Source: Crocinitomicaceae bacterium
GTDB lineage: Bacteria; Bacteroidota; Bacteroidia; Flavobacteriales_D; Crocinitomicaceae
DNA: 64,000 bases
Reading direction: 5' to 3'
NCBI GenBank assembly: GCA_018402525.1
Contig: JAGYIR010000014.1
Coordinates: 186,001-250,000 of the forward strand
Below the pieces are notes generated by a model. It was not told the DNA's origin, made no database searches, and saw only the letters and a list, made by a program, of their open reading frames with translations. The translations under genes and the position numbers were made by a program. This document shows positions 17,681 to 27,160 of the stretch, piece after piece. Within the stretch, counting starts at the first letter, position 1. Each line of letters opens with the position of its first letter.

Positions 17681-19636
17681 ATGAATAAATTATCACTATT
17701 TGCATCTTTTCTATTGATCGGATCAGGTTTGTTTGCTCAAAACGATCCAACGATTATGACGATTAATGACAAGAAAATTACAAAGTCAGAATTTCTTCAA
17801 ATTTATCTTAAAAACAACCCGAATCCAAAATACGACAAAGAGTCACTGGACGAATATATGGAGTTGTTTACAAAGTTTAAACTAAAGGTTGCTGAAGCAG
17901 AGGCTTCTGGTTATGACACTATTCCAAAACTTGTTAGAGAACTGGATGGTTACAAAAAACAGCTTTCCTTACCATACTTGATTGACTCTGCTCAAAACGA
18001 AACACTTATCAAAGAAGCGTACGAGCGAACAAAAACAGAAATTCGAGCTTCGCATATTCTGATAAAAGTGAGTCCAAACGCATCATCAGCAGATACGCTC
18101 AAAGCTTACAACCGATTACTCGAATTAAAAAAACGCATCGAATCAGGTGAAGATTTCGCAACAGTTGCAGCGGGCAAAGATGGTTCCGAAGATCCTTCGG
18201 TTGCTAGTAATGGTGGTGACTTAGGTTTTTTCACAGCATTTCAAATGGTTTACCCCTTTGAAGAAGCAGCGTACACCACACCGGTAGGTAAAATCTCTAA
18301 GCCGTTCAGAACTAGATTTGGTTACCATATTGTAAAGGTAACTGACAAGCGAGAAGCGCGAGGAACTATTACATCAGCACACATTATGGTGTCTGTTGGA
18401 AAAGATGCCGATGAAGCCACTGAAAAGGCAGCCAATGGGAAAATCAATGAAATTTACACACTATTAGAGGGAGGAGAAGCATTCGAAGTTCTTGTTGCAA
18501 GATACTCCGATGACCCTTCATCGAATAAAAAAGATGGTGTACTTCCTGCGTTTGGAACAGGCGCAACAACGCGTATGGTACCAGAGTTTGAAGAAGCTGC
18601 ATTTTCCTTAACAGCTGATGGCGAATTCAGCAAACCTATCCGAACAGATTACGGTTTTCATATTGTAAAGCGCATTTCGTTGCAACCAGTTCCAAGTTTT
18701 GAAGAACTGAAGGAAGGTTTGGCAGGTAAAGTTTCTAAAGATGAACGCTCAAAAACGACGCAAGATTCATTTGTTGCGAAGTTGAAAAAGGAATATGGTT
18801 ATAAAAATCAAACGAAAAAAACACTTAAATGGTTCGAAGATAATATCGACTCCAATTACTACAGAGGAAACCTCGATATTTCTAAATTGAAAACAAACAG
18901 TGCGCTTTTTGTACTCGACGGTAAGGAGTTTAAACAACAAGATTTTGCTATCTTCCTCAAAGCAGCTGGAAGAAAATCATCAGAAGGGACACCAAAAAAC
19001 GTGGTAGCAGAACAATATTCAGCATGGGAAAAACAAGAAATCTTAGCCTATGAAGAATCAAAACTTGCAGATAAATATCCTGCCTACAAAGCGTTGATTA
19101 CAGAATACCACGACGGAATCCTGTTGTATGAAATCATGTCAGACAAGGTATGGAATCACGCAATGAAAGATACTACTGGTTTACAAGAGTTTTATGAAAA
19201 GAACAAAGCAAACTATGTATGGGGAGAACGTATCGATGCTGATGTATACGAGTGTAATTCAAACGAAGTAGCACAACAAACGCTAAAATTATTAGGAAAT
19301 GATACATTGACACCAAGTGCATTGACTAAAATAATAAACAAAGATTCTGAATTAAACGTTCGTCACCGAAATAGTAAATACGAGTTAGAAAAGGTCAACT
19401 ATTTGGCAGGAAGGACATTTAAAAAAGGAGTTAATTCAGCATATGAAGTAGATGACAAAGTATATGTGGTTGTTGTAAACGAACAACTTCCTTCTGGACA
19501 AAAAGCATTCAATGAAGCGAAAGGAACAATCACTTCTGATTACCAAACTTATTTGGAAAAAGAATGGATAGAAGAACTTAAGGCTAAACATAAGGTAACC
19601 ATCAATAAAGAAGCATTGTACGCTGTTGGAAAATAG
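17681..19636 (+). CDS. Periplasmic PpiC/SurA-type peptidyl-prolyl isomerase, two parvulin domains
   Basis: A 651-residue exported foldase. The signal peptide is MNKLSLFASFLLIGSGLFAQ. A SurA-like helical region (about 25-125) is followed by two parvulin (PPIC) domains: one around 128-225 (ASHILIKVSPNASSADT ... GGDLGFF ... RTRFGYHIVKV) and one around 233-335 (SAHIMVSVGKDAD ... VLPAFGTGATTRMVPEFEEAAF ... RTDYGFHIVKRI). The long C-terminal part (340-651) has no recognised domain. It probably escorts outer-membrane proteins and T9SS parts across the periplasm. First of three linked chaperone genes. Confidence 0.88.
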   Translation: MNKLSLFASFLLIGSGLFAQNDPTIMTINDKKITKSEFLQIYLKNNPNPKYDKESLDEYMELFTKFKLKVAEAEASGYDTIPKLVRELDGYKKQLSLPYLIDSAQNETLIKEAYERTKTEIRASHILIKVSPNASSADTLKAYNRLLELKKRIESGEDFATVAAGKDGSEDPSVASNGGDLGFFTAFQMVYPFEEAAYTTPVGKISKPFRTRFGYHIVKVTDKREARGTITSAHIMVSVGKDADEATEKAANGKINEIYTLLEGGEAFEVLVARYSDDPSSNKKDGVLPAFGTGATTRMVPEFEEAAFSLTADGEFSKPIRTDYGFHIVKRISLQPVPSFEELKEGLAGKVSKDERSKTTQDSFVAKLKKEYGYKNQTKKTLKWFEDNIDSNYYRGNLDISKLKTNSALFVLDGKEFKQQDFAIFLKAAGRKSSEGTPKNVVAEQYSAWEKQEILAYEESKLADKYPAYKALITEYHDGILLYEIMSDKVWNHAMKDTTGLQEFYEKNKANYVWGERIDADVYECNSNEVAQQTLKLLGNDTLTPSALTKIINKDSELNVRHRNSKYELEKVNYLAGRTFKKGVNSAYEVDDKVYVVVVNEQLPSGQKAFNEAKGTITSDYQTYLEKEWIEELKAKHKVTINKEALYAVGK

Positions 19637-20492
19637 GCGACATTCATATCATTTTCAGGCTGGCATTCTTGTCAGCCTGTTTTGTTTCATTTTACTCTCG
19701 AGTTGTGACAACGATAAAGTTGTGGCTTCTGTGGGAGACGTTGAACTGACAGAAAATGACGCCTATATTCTCATGCAGCATGCCGGATTGAGTATGGACA
19801 GCACCAGCCAATACAAAGCATTCCTTGAACAATGGGTGGCGAACGAAGTTTACAAAGCTGAAATCAAGGAAAAATATCCAGAAGATGTTTGGAGGCTCAT
19901 CAACTTAAGGTCCGAATCTTTTAAAGGAGATCTTGCTCAATTTTACCTTGAAGAAACTGAACTAAGAAAACAATTGGATACAATCGTAACGATCGCCGAA
20001 GTTCAAAATTATTACGAAAATCACAAGGATGAATTCATACTACATGACTACATCGTAAAAGCATTGTACATTAAAATACCAGTGGAAGTTGATTTTAAAG
20101 AGAAAAAATTGAATCAAACCTACTTGTTAAAAAATGATAAAGATATCATTGAAGTAAATTCTTATGCTAAACTTTATGCAGCTAATTTTTATTACAATGA
20201 CTCAACTTGGATTTATTTTGACGAACTGGCAAAAGATATTCCGCTTGCGAAATTCAATGTCGATAACATTATCTTGAATAGAACAAAAACTTACTTTTCA
20301 GATGAAAATTACACGTATTTTTTAAACATTATCGACTATAAATTGAAAGATGAAGCACCACCAGTAGATTTTCTGCAAAATGAAATAAAACGTATTATTG
20401 TTGCAAATCGCTTGCACCAATTAAAAGAAAAGAATGAATCCAGTTTGATTCAACGATTAAAAAAGAAGTATGAAATTAATATACACCTATAG
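19626..20492 (+). CDS. Lipoprotein related to SurA-type chaperones, no PPIase domain visible
   Basis: A 288-residue putative lipoprotein. From a TTG start at 19626 it reads MENRRHSYHFQAGILVSLFC and then FILLSSC, giving a positively charged n-region, a hydrophobic core and lipobox LSSC. There is no ATG upstream of the lipobox, so the TTG start, 11 bases inside the preceding gene, is the best choice. The mature part begins VASVGDVELTENDAYILM, like the 'VNGxxIT' opening of PpiC/SurA N-terminal domains, and has a helical chaperone-like body, but no parvulin signature (no GxLGxF or FGYHxxK). It may be a non-catalytic partner of the two PPIases that flank it. The next gene overlaps its end by 23 bases. 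Confidence 0.75.
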   Translation: MENRRHSYHFQAGILVSLFCFILLSSCDNDKVVASVGDVELTENDAYILMQHAGLSMDSTSQYKAFLEQWVANEVYKAEIKEKYPEDVWRLINLRSESFKGDLAQFYLEETELRKQLDTIVTIAEVQNYYENHKDEFILHDYIVKALYIKIPVEVDFKEKKLNQTYLLKNDKDIIEVNSYAKLYAANFYYNDSTWIYFDELAKDIPLAKFNVDNIILNRTKTYFSDENYTYFLNIIDYKLKDEAPPVDFLQNEIKRIIVANRLHQLKEKNESSLIQRLKKKYEINIHL

Positions 20493-21819
20493 CCTAATTT
20501 TCCTTTCTATTCTTTCCGCCAACGCACAGGGAGAGGTCATCGATAAGACAATCGCTCAGGTTGGAGATAAAGTCATCTTAATTTCTGACTTACAGGGACA
20601 AAAAATTCAAGCAATTCAAGCGGGTATGACGGTGACTTCTGAAATGGATTGTCAAATCTTGGAAGAATTGATGTACCAGTATTTGTTATTGAACCAAGCC
20701 AAACTGGACAGCGTTGAAGTCACTGATGGACAAGTTGATGCTGAAATGGAGCAACGGTTGCGCGTCATCGAAGGTCAAATAGGAAGTCGACAAAAAATGG
20801 AGGAATTTTATGGAAAATCCGTCTCCCAAATAAAACAAGAATTCCGTCCCATCATAAAAGATCAATTACTTTCTCAAGAGATGGAGCGCCAAATAACAGA
20901 AGGAGTTTCTGTCACACCTAGAGAAGTGAAAAACTTCTTCAACACGATTCCAATGGATAGTATACCATTGATTAACATGCAATTGAGCTTCCAGCAAATC
21001 GTTTGGTACCCGGACATCACAGACGACGATAATCAGCGAGCAAAAGATCAATTGGCTGAAATAAGGGACAACATCATTAAGGATGGAAAATCATTTTCTA
21101 CACAAGCTCGTATCCATTCAATGGATCCAGGGAGTGCGCGATTGGGAGGGGAAATAGCTGCGACCCGAGGAATGATGGTTCCCCAATTTGAAGCCGCCAT
21201 TTTCGACCTAAACATTGGAGAAGTCTCTGACATTTTTGAAACGACATACGGTTACCACATCGTTAAATTGTTAGAGCGAAAAGGTGATGATTACAAATGC
21301 CAACACATCCTGATCATACCTGAATTTGCCCCTGATGCCCTTGAAAAAGCTGCTATTCGACTGGATAGTTGTTACCAATTATTGAAAAACGGAGAAATTA
21401 CATGGGAAAAGGCAGTACTTCTTTACTCAAATGACGAATTGACCGTTCAAAACAAAGGAATTATTACGAATCCAATGACAGGCGAGCAAACCTGGGATAT
21501 GGAAGATTTGAATCAGGTGGATCAACAGATTTACCTTTTGACTGATGGAATGGAAAAAGGAGACATTTCGCAACCAAACTTGTACACAAATATGTATGAG
21601 CGGAAGCAAGGTGTTCGTATCGTGCGACTTATGAATCGTACGGCTCCACACAAGGCAAATCTTGAGGATGATTATTCGCTCATACAGCGTGCGGCAGAAA
21701 ACGATAAAAAGCAAAAGGTGATCAATGAGTGGGTGACTGCGAAAATCTCCAATGCCTATGTAAGACTTGAAAAAGATTACCACGATTGCACGTTTAAAAA
21801 CAACTGGTTAAAGCAATAA
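20470..21819 (+). CDS. surA: Periplasmic chaperone SurA
   Basis: A 449-residue periplasmic folding factor for outer-membrane proteins. The signal peptide is MKLIYTYSLIFLSILSANAQ; the SurA N-terminal domain begins IDKTIAQVGDKVILISDLQGQ. The first parvulin domain, about 165-270, has QLSFQQIVWYPD, GSARLGGEIAATRGMMVPQFEAAIF and TTYGYHIVKLLERKG. The second region, about 273-375 (YKCQHILIIPEF ...), is a degenerate parvulin domain, missing the GxLG motif and a clear FGYH. This differs from the usual two intact domains in E. coli. It overlaps the preceding gene by 23 bases, implying a three-gene operon; moxR follows after 34 bases. Confidence 0.88.
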   Translation: MKLIYTYSLIFLSILSANAQGEVIDKTIAQVGDKVILISDLQGQKIQAIQAGMTVTSEMDCQILEELMYQYLLLNQAKLDSVEVTDGQVDAEMEQRLRVIEGQIGSRQKMEEFYGKSVSQIKQEFRPIIKDQLLSQEMERQITEGVSVTPREVKNFFNTIPMDSIPLINMQLSFQQIVWYPDITDDDNQRAKDQLAEIRDNIIKDGKSFSTQARIHSMDPGSARLGGEIAATRGMMVPQFEAAIFDLNIGEVSDIFETTYGYHIVKLLERKGDDYKCQHILIIPEFAPDALEKAAIRLDSCYQLLKNGEITWEKAVLLYSNDELTVQNKGIITNPMTGEQTWDMEDLNQVDQQIYLLTDGMEKGDISQPNLYTNMYERKQGVRIVRLMNRTAPHKANLEDDYSLIQRAAENDKKQKVINEWVTAKISNAYVRLEKDYHDCTFKNNWLKQ

Positions 21820-21853
21820 TTTTAACTTTAACATTTTAAAATATTCAATCACT

Positions 21854-22807
21854 ATGTCAGACAAAGCCAAGATAGATCAATTTGTTCAACAGTACGGAAC
21901 TTTAAAGAATGAAATACACAAAGTAATTGTAGGACAAGAGGCCGTTGTTGATCAAGTTTTAATTTCCATTTTTTCGAGAGGACACTGTCTTTTGGTAGGT
22001 GTTCCTGGACTGGCAAAAACCTTACTTGTTAATACGATTTCAGATTGTTTGGGTTTGAGTTTTAATCGAATTCAGTTTACTCCCGATTTAATGCCATCTG
22101 ATATTGTTGGTTCTGAAATTTTAGATGACAGTCGAAATTTTAAATTCTTGAAAGGTCCACTTTTCTCGAACATTGTCCTTGCAGATGAGATCAACCGTAC
22201 GCCACCAAAAACGCAATCTGCTTTATTAGAAGCAATGCAAGAGCGAAAAGTCACTGCGGCTGGAACAACCTACGATTTACCTCAACCGTTTTTCGTACTT
22301 GCAACACAAAACCCTATCGAGCAAGAAGGAACCTATCCACTTCCAGAGGCACAATTGGACCGTTTTATGTTCAATATCTGGGTGGATTACCCAACTTACA
22401 ACGAAGAGTTAGCCATTGTCAAATCAACAACGACTGATATTAAAATCGACCTCAAACAAATTTTGACAGGAGCCGAGATTATGGAATATCAGGATTTAAT
22501 TCGTCGAATTCCAGTTGCCGATAACGTGCTTGAATATGCCGTTAAATTGGTCGCTAAAACACGTATAGGAGACGCATCCGCTCCAAAAATCACCAAAGAT
22601 TTTATTACATGGGGTGCAGGTCCGCGTGCTTCGCAGTACTTAATCATTGGTGCTAAATGTCACGCTGCCATGAAAGGAAAATACTCTCCTGACATTGAAG
22701 ATGTACAAGCAGTTGCTGCTCCAATTTTACGCCACCGTTTGGTGAAAAACTACCGTGCAGAAGCGGAAGGTTACTCAATGGATAAAATCATTCAGGAGTT
22801 GTTGTAA
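21854..22807 (+). CDS. MoxR-family AAA+ ATPase
   Basis: A 317-residue AAA+ ATPase of the MoxR type. Walker A is GVPGLAKT, the Walker B region is NIVLADEINRTPPKTQSALLEAMQERKV (DEIN), and sensor motifs follow at FVLATQNPIEQEGTYPLPEAQLDRF. MoxR proteins act as chaperones that mature or activate partner complexes, usually encoded with DUF58 and von Willebrand-factor proteins. Here no such partners follow; instead the surA cluster precedes it, an order common in flavobacteria. The end of the gene is followed by a weak hairpin at 22827-22859. Confidence 0.93.
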   Translation: MSDKAKIDQFVQQYGTLKNEIHKVIVGQEAVVDQVLISIFSRGHCLLVGVPGLAKTLLVNTISDCLGLSFNRIQFTPDLMPSDIVGSEILDDSRNFKFLKGPLFSNIVLADEINRTPPKTQSALLEAMQERKVTAAGTTYDLPQPFFVLATQNPIEQEGTYPLPEAQLDRFMFNIWVDYPTYNEELAIVKSTTTDIKIDLKQILTGAEIMEYQDLIRRIPVADNVLEYAVKLVAKTRIGDASAPKITKDFITWGAGPRASQYLIIGAKCHAAMKGKYSPDIEDVQAVAAPILRHRLVKNYRAEAEGYSMDKIIQELL

Positions 22808-22826
22808 TTTTTTCAACATTCCCCTT

Positions 22827-22859
22827 GCTAGTCGTTAAACGATTTAGCACTACTTTTTT
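22827..22859 (+). terminator. Possible terminator after moxR
   Basis: An imperfect hairpin (GCTA and TCGT pairing with ACGA and TAGC, with bulges, 22827-22848) followed by a T-rich run at 22854-22859. The stem is weak. Confidence 0.35.
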
Positions 22860-22902
22860 CAATTCAAACAACTGATTTTATTAGTATTAAAGGTGTATTC
22901 CT

Positions 22903-22934
22903 TTTGGTATGGATGATTAAAATCCCTAATTTTG
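22903..22934 (+). promoter_or_regulatory. Bacteroidota-type promoter (-33 TTTG, -7 TAATTTTG)
   Basis: TTTG at 22903-22906 and TAATTTTG at 22927-22934, 20 bases apart, match the consensus exactly. The start codon of the following small secreted protein is at 22975. This is the clearest promoter in the window. Confidence 0.7.
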
Positions 22935-22974
22935 CACTTCAGTTATTTTTCAACACGAAAAACACATCTATCAC

Positions 22975-23289
22975 ATGAAAAAGTGCTTATTACTACTTTG
23001 TTTTCTAGTTATTTTTCGTTTAAGTCATTCACAGACGTATAGCTATGCTTTTGAAGGCCAATTAAACACAGAACAAATGAATACATTGGAATTAAAATGC
23101 AATGAACACCCAACAATCGAGTCCTCCAAGGTCTATTATAAAGAAGATTACCAAAAAGGTGAAATCATCATAAGGGTGGCCAATAGGGGATCCATTGAAA
23201 CAGAAGAACAATTCAATCCAGTTACCATAAAATCACTTCTTTTGGAGTACCAATTGACACCCTTACAATACCGAAAACTGAACGACTAA
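22975..23289 (+). CDS. Small secreted protein of unknown function
   Basis: A 104-residue protein with signal peptide MKKCLLLLCFLVIFRLSHSQ, so an 84-residue mature periplasmic or surface protein. The mature part (TYSYAFEGQLNTEQMNTLELKC ... YYKEDYQKGEIIIRVANRG) looks like a mixed alpha/beta mini-domain. No family was recognised. It has its own strong promoter at 22903-22934 and sits 99 bases ahead of the type IX substrate gene, so it may be transcribed separately or read through into that cassette. Confidence 0.65.
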   Translation: MKKCLLLLCFLVIFRLSHSQTYSYAFEGQLNTEQMNTLELKCNEHPTIESSKVYYKEDYQKGEIIIRVANRGSIETEEQFNPVTIKSLLLEYQLTPLQYRKLND

Positions 23290-23388
23290 TTCATACCTCA
23301 GGCAATAACCAGTTTATTCTTTGTCAACGACCGATAAAAATTAAAGTGGCACTTCTGACATGACCTCCACGATAAAAAATACTTACCC

Positions 23389-26300
23389 ATGAAAACATTT
23401 TTCATTTTCACCCTCCTACTGCTAGGAACTTACACTTTATCTGCCCAATCAGATGGTTGCAGTGCAGCTACTGTGCTTGGCGTCTCCGCTGATTGCAGTT
23501 CTCCAGCCTTTGGAACGACAATTGGTGCGACAGAAACAATTCCTGGCTGTGCTGGAAACGCAGATGATGACGTTTGGTATCAGTTTACTGCGACATCAAC
23601 AGCGCATCAAATTACCGTTCAACCTATTGCTGGAATGGATCCAGTCGTTCAGTTATTTTCAGGCGACTGTGCCTCCCTAGTATCATTGGTTTGTCGGGAT
23701 AACGGCTTTGATGGTGATATCGAAATTATTAACTACAGCGGTCTTACGATTGGGCAAACTTATCGAATTCGCGTCTACCATTATTTCACTGGATCTGGTA
23801 CCGGAGACTTTACAATTTGCATTACCGAGGCTCCACCAGCACCGGTAAATGATAATTGCTCTGGTGCGACTCCATTAACTGTCAATGGCAGTTGTACTTA
23901 CACTAATTCGACTACAGATGGTGCTAGTCAATCACTTACTGGGTGCGCAGGAACAGCAGACGATGACGTATGGTTCTCATTTGTAGCGACAAGCTCAGTT
24001 CAATCAGTTGAATTAGTACCTGTAGACAATTTGGATTTAGTTTTTCAAGTATACGCTGGTACGTGTGGTAATTTGAACTCAATTATGTGTGTGGATAATA
24101 CGTTTACTGGGGGAAGTGAATCAGCACAATTGGTAGGATTAACACCAGGAGTCACCTATTATATTCGAGCGTACGACTATTACGCAGGAACCACTGGAGA
24201 TTTTGATATTTGTATTACTGGAAACGCAGCCCCAACTCCAACGAACGATGAACCCTGTGATGCGATTCAATTGCCGAATGTCACAACTGCTTGTCAATAC
24301 CTAGAATTTACGAACGTTGGAGCGACATCAACACCTATTGGTTTGGCACCTACTCCATCCAGTTGTATTGGAGGAAGCGGTGCTGCAATTGGTGGATATT
24401 CGGCCTCTAGCGCAGACGTTTGGTTTGCAATAACCGTTCCTGCATCTGGGAATATCCACGTGACCTCTAAACCAAATATGGGAGTTGGAAGTATCACCGA
24501 TGGTGTAATGGCATTGTATCAAGGATCGTGTAATGCGCTTACGCAAATTGTGTGTTCTGATGATAATGATTACCCTGGAAGCACACACGACTTGCTACCA
24601 TTAATTTCTGCCTCAGGTCTTGTACCGGGTTCCACCGTGTATCTGAGATATTGGGGATTTGGAACTGCCCAAGGAACATTTGGTTTTTGTGTCACCACAG
24701 CTACAAATGATGCCTGTGCTGATGCGCTTTACATTTGTGATATCAATGGGTATAGCGCTTCGACCTCCGCAGCTTACACACCAGATAGACCAAGCAACAT
24801 GCACGGCAACAATGAAACCTCTGCAGGGGTTAATTTAACAGATGGTATTGACTCTGGCGGTCCTTTTGGAGCTGCTGGACCATGGGGAAGCGGTTCGCCA
24901 TTTATTGATGTGAACATTGAGAATAATTCATGGATTCAATTTACAGCTTCGGCAACAACTGCAACACTTGACGTTAGTATTTACGACTGTTGGATTGGAA
25001 ATTACCCTTCTGGTGGAATTCAAATGCAAATCTTTGAAGCTGACAACTGTACCAATTTCGTGCCTGTTTCTAATTTTGAAGAAAGCTCGACAGGCTTTAT
25101 CATCACTGCCGTCAACCTAACCGTTGGCAACGATTACTACCTCATGGTAGATGGTTATGCGGGTGATATTTGTAATTACACAATCACCGCAGAGTCAGGA
25201 GTTCAATTCCCCGACATTGTTGACGTTGCGCCAATATGTGATGGGGAATCTGTTATTCTTACTGCACCCGCTGGTGCCACCTCCTATGAGTGGGAACACA
25301 ACGGAGCAACAACGCAATCAGTTACTGTAACGCCATCCACCACATTGACCTATTACTGCGAAGTCACGGGGCTTTGTGACTACAAACAAACGTTGAGTGT
25401 GACTGTAGATGTCGTTCCAAATCCTGTGGTAACCATTGCCCAAGGTGATGAAATATCCATTTGTGATGGAGCTTCAATTGATTTAACAGCCACTGGAGCA
25501 GCTACGTATGTTTGGAGCACTGCACAAACCAATGCGACGATCAATGTTGCCCCACTTGTAAACACCAGCTACACCGTGACAGGAACATTGAACGGATGTT
25601 CGCATGATACAATTATCAACGTGATGATTAATCCGAATCCAACGTTGGATATCAACCCTACTCCTAACGATGCGGATTGCGGCGGAAGTAATGGTTCGTT
25701 GATTGGAGCTACAGGAGGAGGAACCAATCCAATCACATACACTTGGTATGATAACAGCAATAACATGGTAGGAAACACTGCCGATTTGAATGGTATACCC
25801 GCGGGAATTTACTTTTTAGAAGTGGAAGATGCCAATAACTGCACCTCAACTTTTGGTGGGTTTACGATTTCCAATCCTGGAGCTCCACCAGCGCCGACTT
25901 TAAGCGTAGATAACAATGCACCATGTAATGATGGTTTAGCAGAAATAACCATAACAAATTTAGATCCTAGCGCTAGCTATAGTTGGACGGGACCTAATGG
26001 CTTTACGTCATCAAATACGGTGGTGACTTTGACAGATATGAGTGCAGTAGAGGCTGGGAATTATTGTGTCTCAGCTACGATTGCTGGTTGTACTGGACCA
26101 ACTACCTGTCAATTGATTTCTCTTTCTCCAGTACCAGTCGTAAACATTGTTGTGAGCGACAACGATTCTACCATTTGCCTCGGCAGTGATTTCACAATGA
26201 CAGCATCTGGAGGATCGTCTTACAGTTGGACAGGACCTAACGGTTTTACAGGAAATGGAAGTGTCCAGAGCTTCTCAAATGCCAGTGGTTTTAGCGATGG

Positions 26301-27153
26301 TTTGTATGTAGTAAATGTAATGGATGCAAATGGTTGTGCGGGAGTGGATTCCATTCAAATTCAGATTCTACCACTACCTGTTTTAAATCTATCTACAAGT
26401 GGGGGTTCTACAACCTATTGCATGAACGCATCTGCAACATTGTCTGCTTCAGGAGCTGATGCATACAATTGGTCTGGGCCAAATGGTTTCACGAATGTCG
26501 GAAGCAATGTGTCTATTTTCAACATGACAGAAGTATCAGAAGGTTATTACATCGTGACTGGAACGGATAGCGAAGGTTGTATTTCCAGTGATAGTATCTA
26601 TTTGAGCGTTGCAATGCATCCTACGGCAAATGCTCCTTTAGACACAACCATTTGCCCTGGAACAACATTCATACTGACTGGAAATGGTGGATCTTCCTAC
26701 GTCTGGACAGGTCCTGGCGGTTTTTATTCGGAAGACCAAAATGCATTGGTTTCTAACAATATGAGCTTTACAGAATCTGGTGAGTATGTGCTACTCCTTA
26801 TTGACGAAAATGGTTGTTCAGGCAGCGACACGACGCATGTGGAAGTCGCCAATGGGAAAGATTGTTTGTTCATTCCAAATCTCATAACACCCAACTTTGA
26901 TGGACTCAATGATACATGGGAAATTAGCGGAATTGAGAACTATCCAAATGCCGAAGTCCAAATTTTTAATCGCTGGGGCAACTTGATTTACTCATCTTCA
27001 CCTTACAATAACGATTGGGACGGAATGGTGAATGAAGGCGCCACTATAGAAGGAAAGGATGGAAAAGTACCTGTTGGAACATATTTTTACATTGTTCAGC
27101 TGAACGAAGATAACATTCCTCCTTTCAAGGGCTATTTAGAAGTTGAATACTAA
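23389..27153 (+). CDS. Type IX secretion substrate with type-B C-terminal domain, Ig-like repeats
   Basis: A 1254-residue secreted multidomain surface protein. The signal peptide is MKTFFIFTLLLLGTYTLSAQ. Next come three PPC-like beta domains (about 20-150, 152-290, 292-450), each with a DDVWF/ADVWF core and a closing GDFxxCIT or FGFCVT motif. A further beta domain (about 470-625) follows, then Ig/PKD-like repeats from 630 to 1150, including a SprB-like repeat (CGGSNGSLIGATGGGTNPIT) and four copies of a YxWxGPxGF motif. The last ~95 residues (FIPNLITPNFDGLNDTWEI ... VPVGTYFYIVQL) are the gliding-motility-associated type-B sorting domain. Likely an adhesin or adhesion-like surface protein. The PorP/SprF gene starts 8 bases later; SprF-type proteins are known to pair with type-B substrates. 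Confidence 0.9.
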   Translation: MKTFFIFTLLLLGTYTLSAQSDGCSAATVLGVSADCSSPAFGTTIGATETIPGCAGNADDDVWYQFTATSTAHQITVQPIAGMDPVVQLFSGDCASLVSLVCRDNGFDGDIEIINYSGLTIGQTYRIRVYHYFTGSGTGDFTICITEAPPAPVNDNCSGATPLTVNGSCTYTNSTTDGASQSLTGCAGTADDDVWFSFVATSSVQSVELVPVDNLDLVFQVYAGTCGNLNSIMCVDNTFTGGSESAQLVGLTPGVTYYIRAYDYYAGTTGDFDICITGNAAPTPTNDEPCDAIQLPNVTTACQYLEFTNVGATSTPIGLAPTPSSCIGGSGAAIGGYSASSADVWFAITVPASGNIHVTSKPNMGVGSITDGVMALYQGSCNALTQIVCSDDNDYPGSTHDLLPLISASGLVPGSTVYLRYWGFGTAQGTFGFCVTTATNDACADALYICDINGYSASTSAAYTPDRPSNMHGNNETSAGVNLTDGIDSGGPFGAAGPWGSGSPFIDVNIENNSWIQFTASATTATLDVSIYDCWIGNYPSGGIQMQIFEADNCTNFVPVSNFEESSTGFIITAVNLTVGNDYYLMVDGYAGDICNYTITAESGVQFPDIVDVAPICDGESVILTAPAGATSYEWEHNGATTQSVTVTPSTTLTYYCEVTGLCDYKQTLSVTVDVVPNPVVTIAQGDEISICDGASIDLTATGAATYVWSTAQTNATINVAPLVNTSYTVTGTLNGCSHDTIINVMINPNPTLDINPTPNDADCGGSNGSLIGATGGGTNPITYTWYDNSNNMVGNTADLNGIPAGIYFLEVEDANNCTSTFGGFTISNPGAPPAPTLSVDNNAPCNDGLAEITITNLDPSASYSWTGPNGFTSSNTVVTLTDMSAVEAGNYCVSATIAGCTGPTTCQLISLSPVPVVNIVVSDNDSTICLGSDFTMTASGGSSYSWTGPNGFTGNGSVQSFSNASGFSDGLYVVNVMDANGCAGVDSIQIQILPLPVLNLSTSGGSTTYCMNASATLSASGADAYNWSGPNGFTNVGSNVSIFNMTEVSEGYYIVTGTDSEGCISSDSIYLSVAMHPTANAPLDTTICPGTTFILTGNGGSSYVWTGPGGFYSEDQNALVSNNMSFTESGEYVLLLIDENGCSGSDTTHVEVANGKDCLFIPNLITPNFDGLNDTWEISGIENYPNAEVQIFNRWGNLIYSSSPYNNDWDGMVNEGATIEGKDGKVPVGTYFYIVQLNEDNIPPFKGYLEVEY

Positions 27154-27160
27154 GTCAATC

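Noticed and set aside
21854-22807. MoxR-DUF58-VWA (Bat) operon
   Set aside because: Only the MoxR ATPase is present; the downstream genes are a small secreted protein and a T9SS substrate, not DUF58 or VWA proteins.
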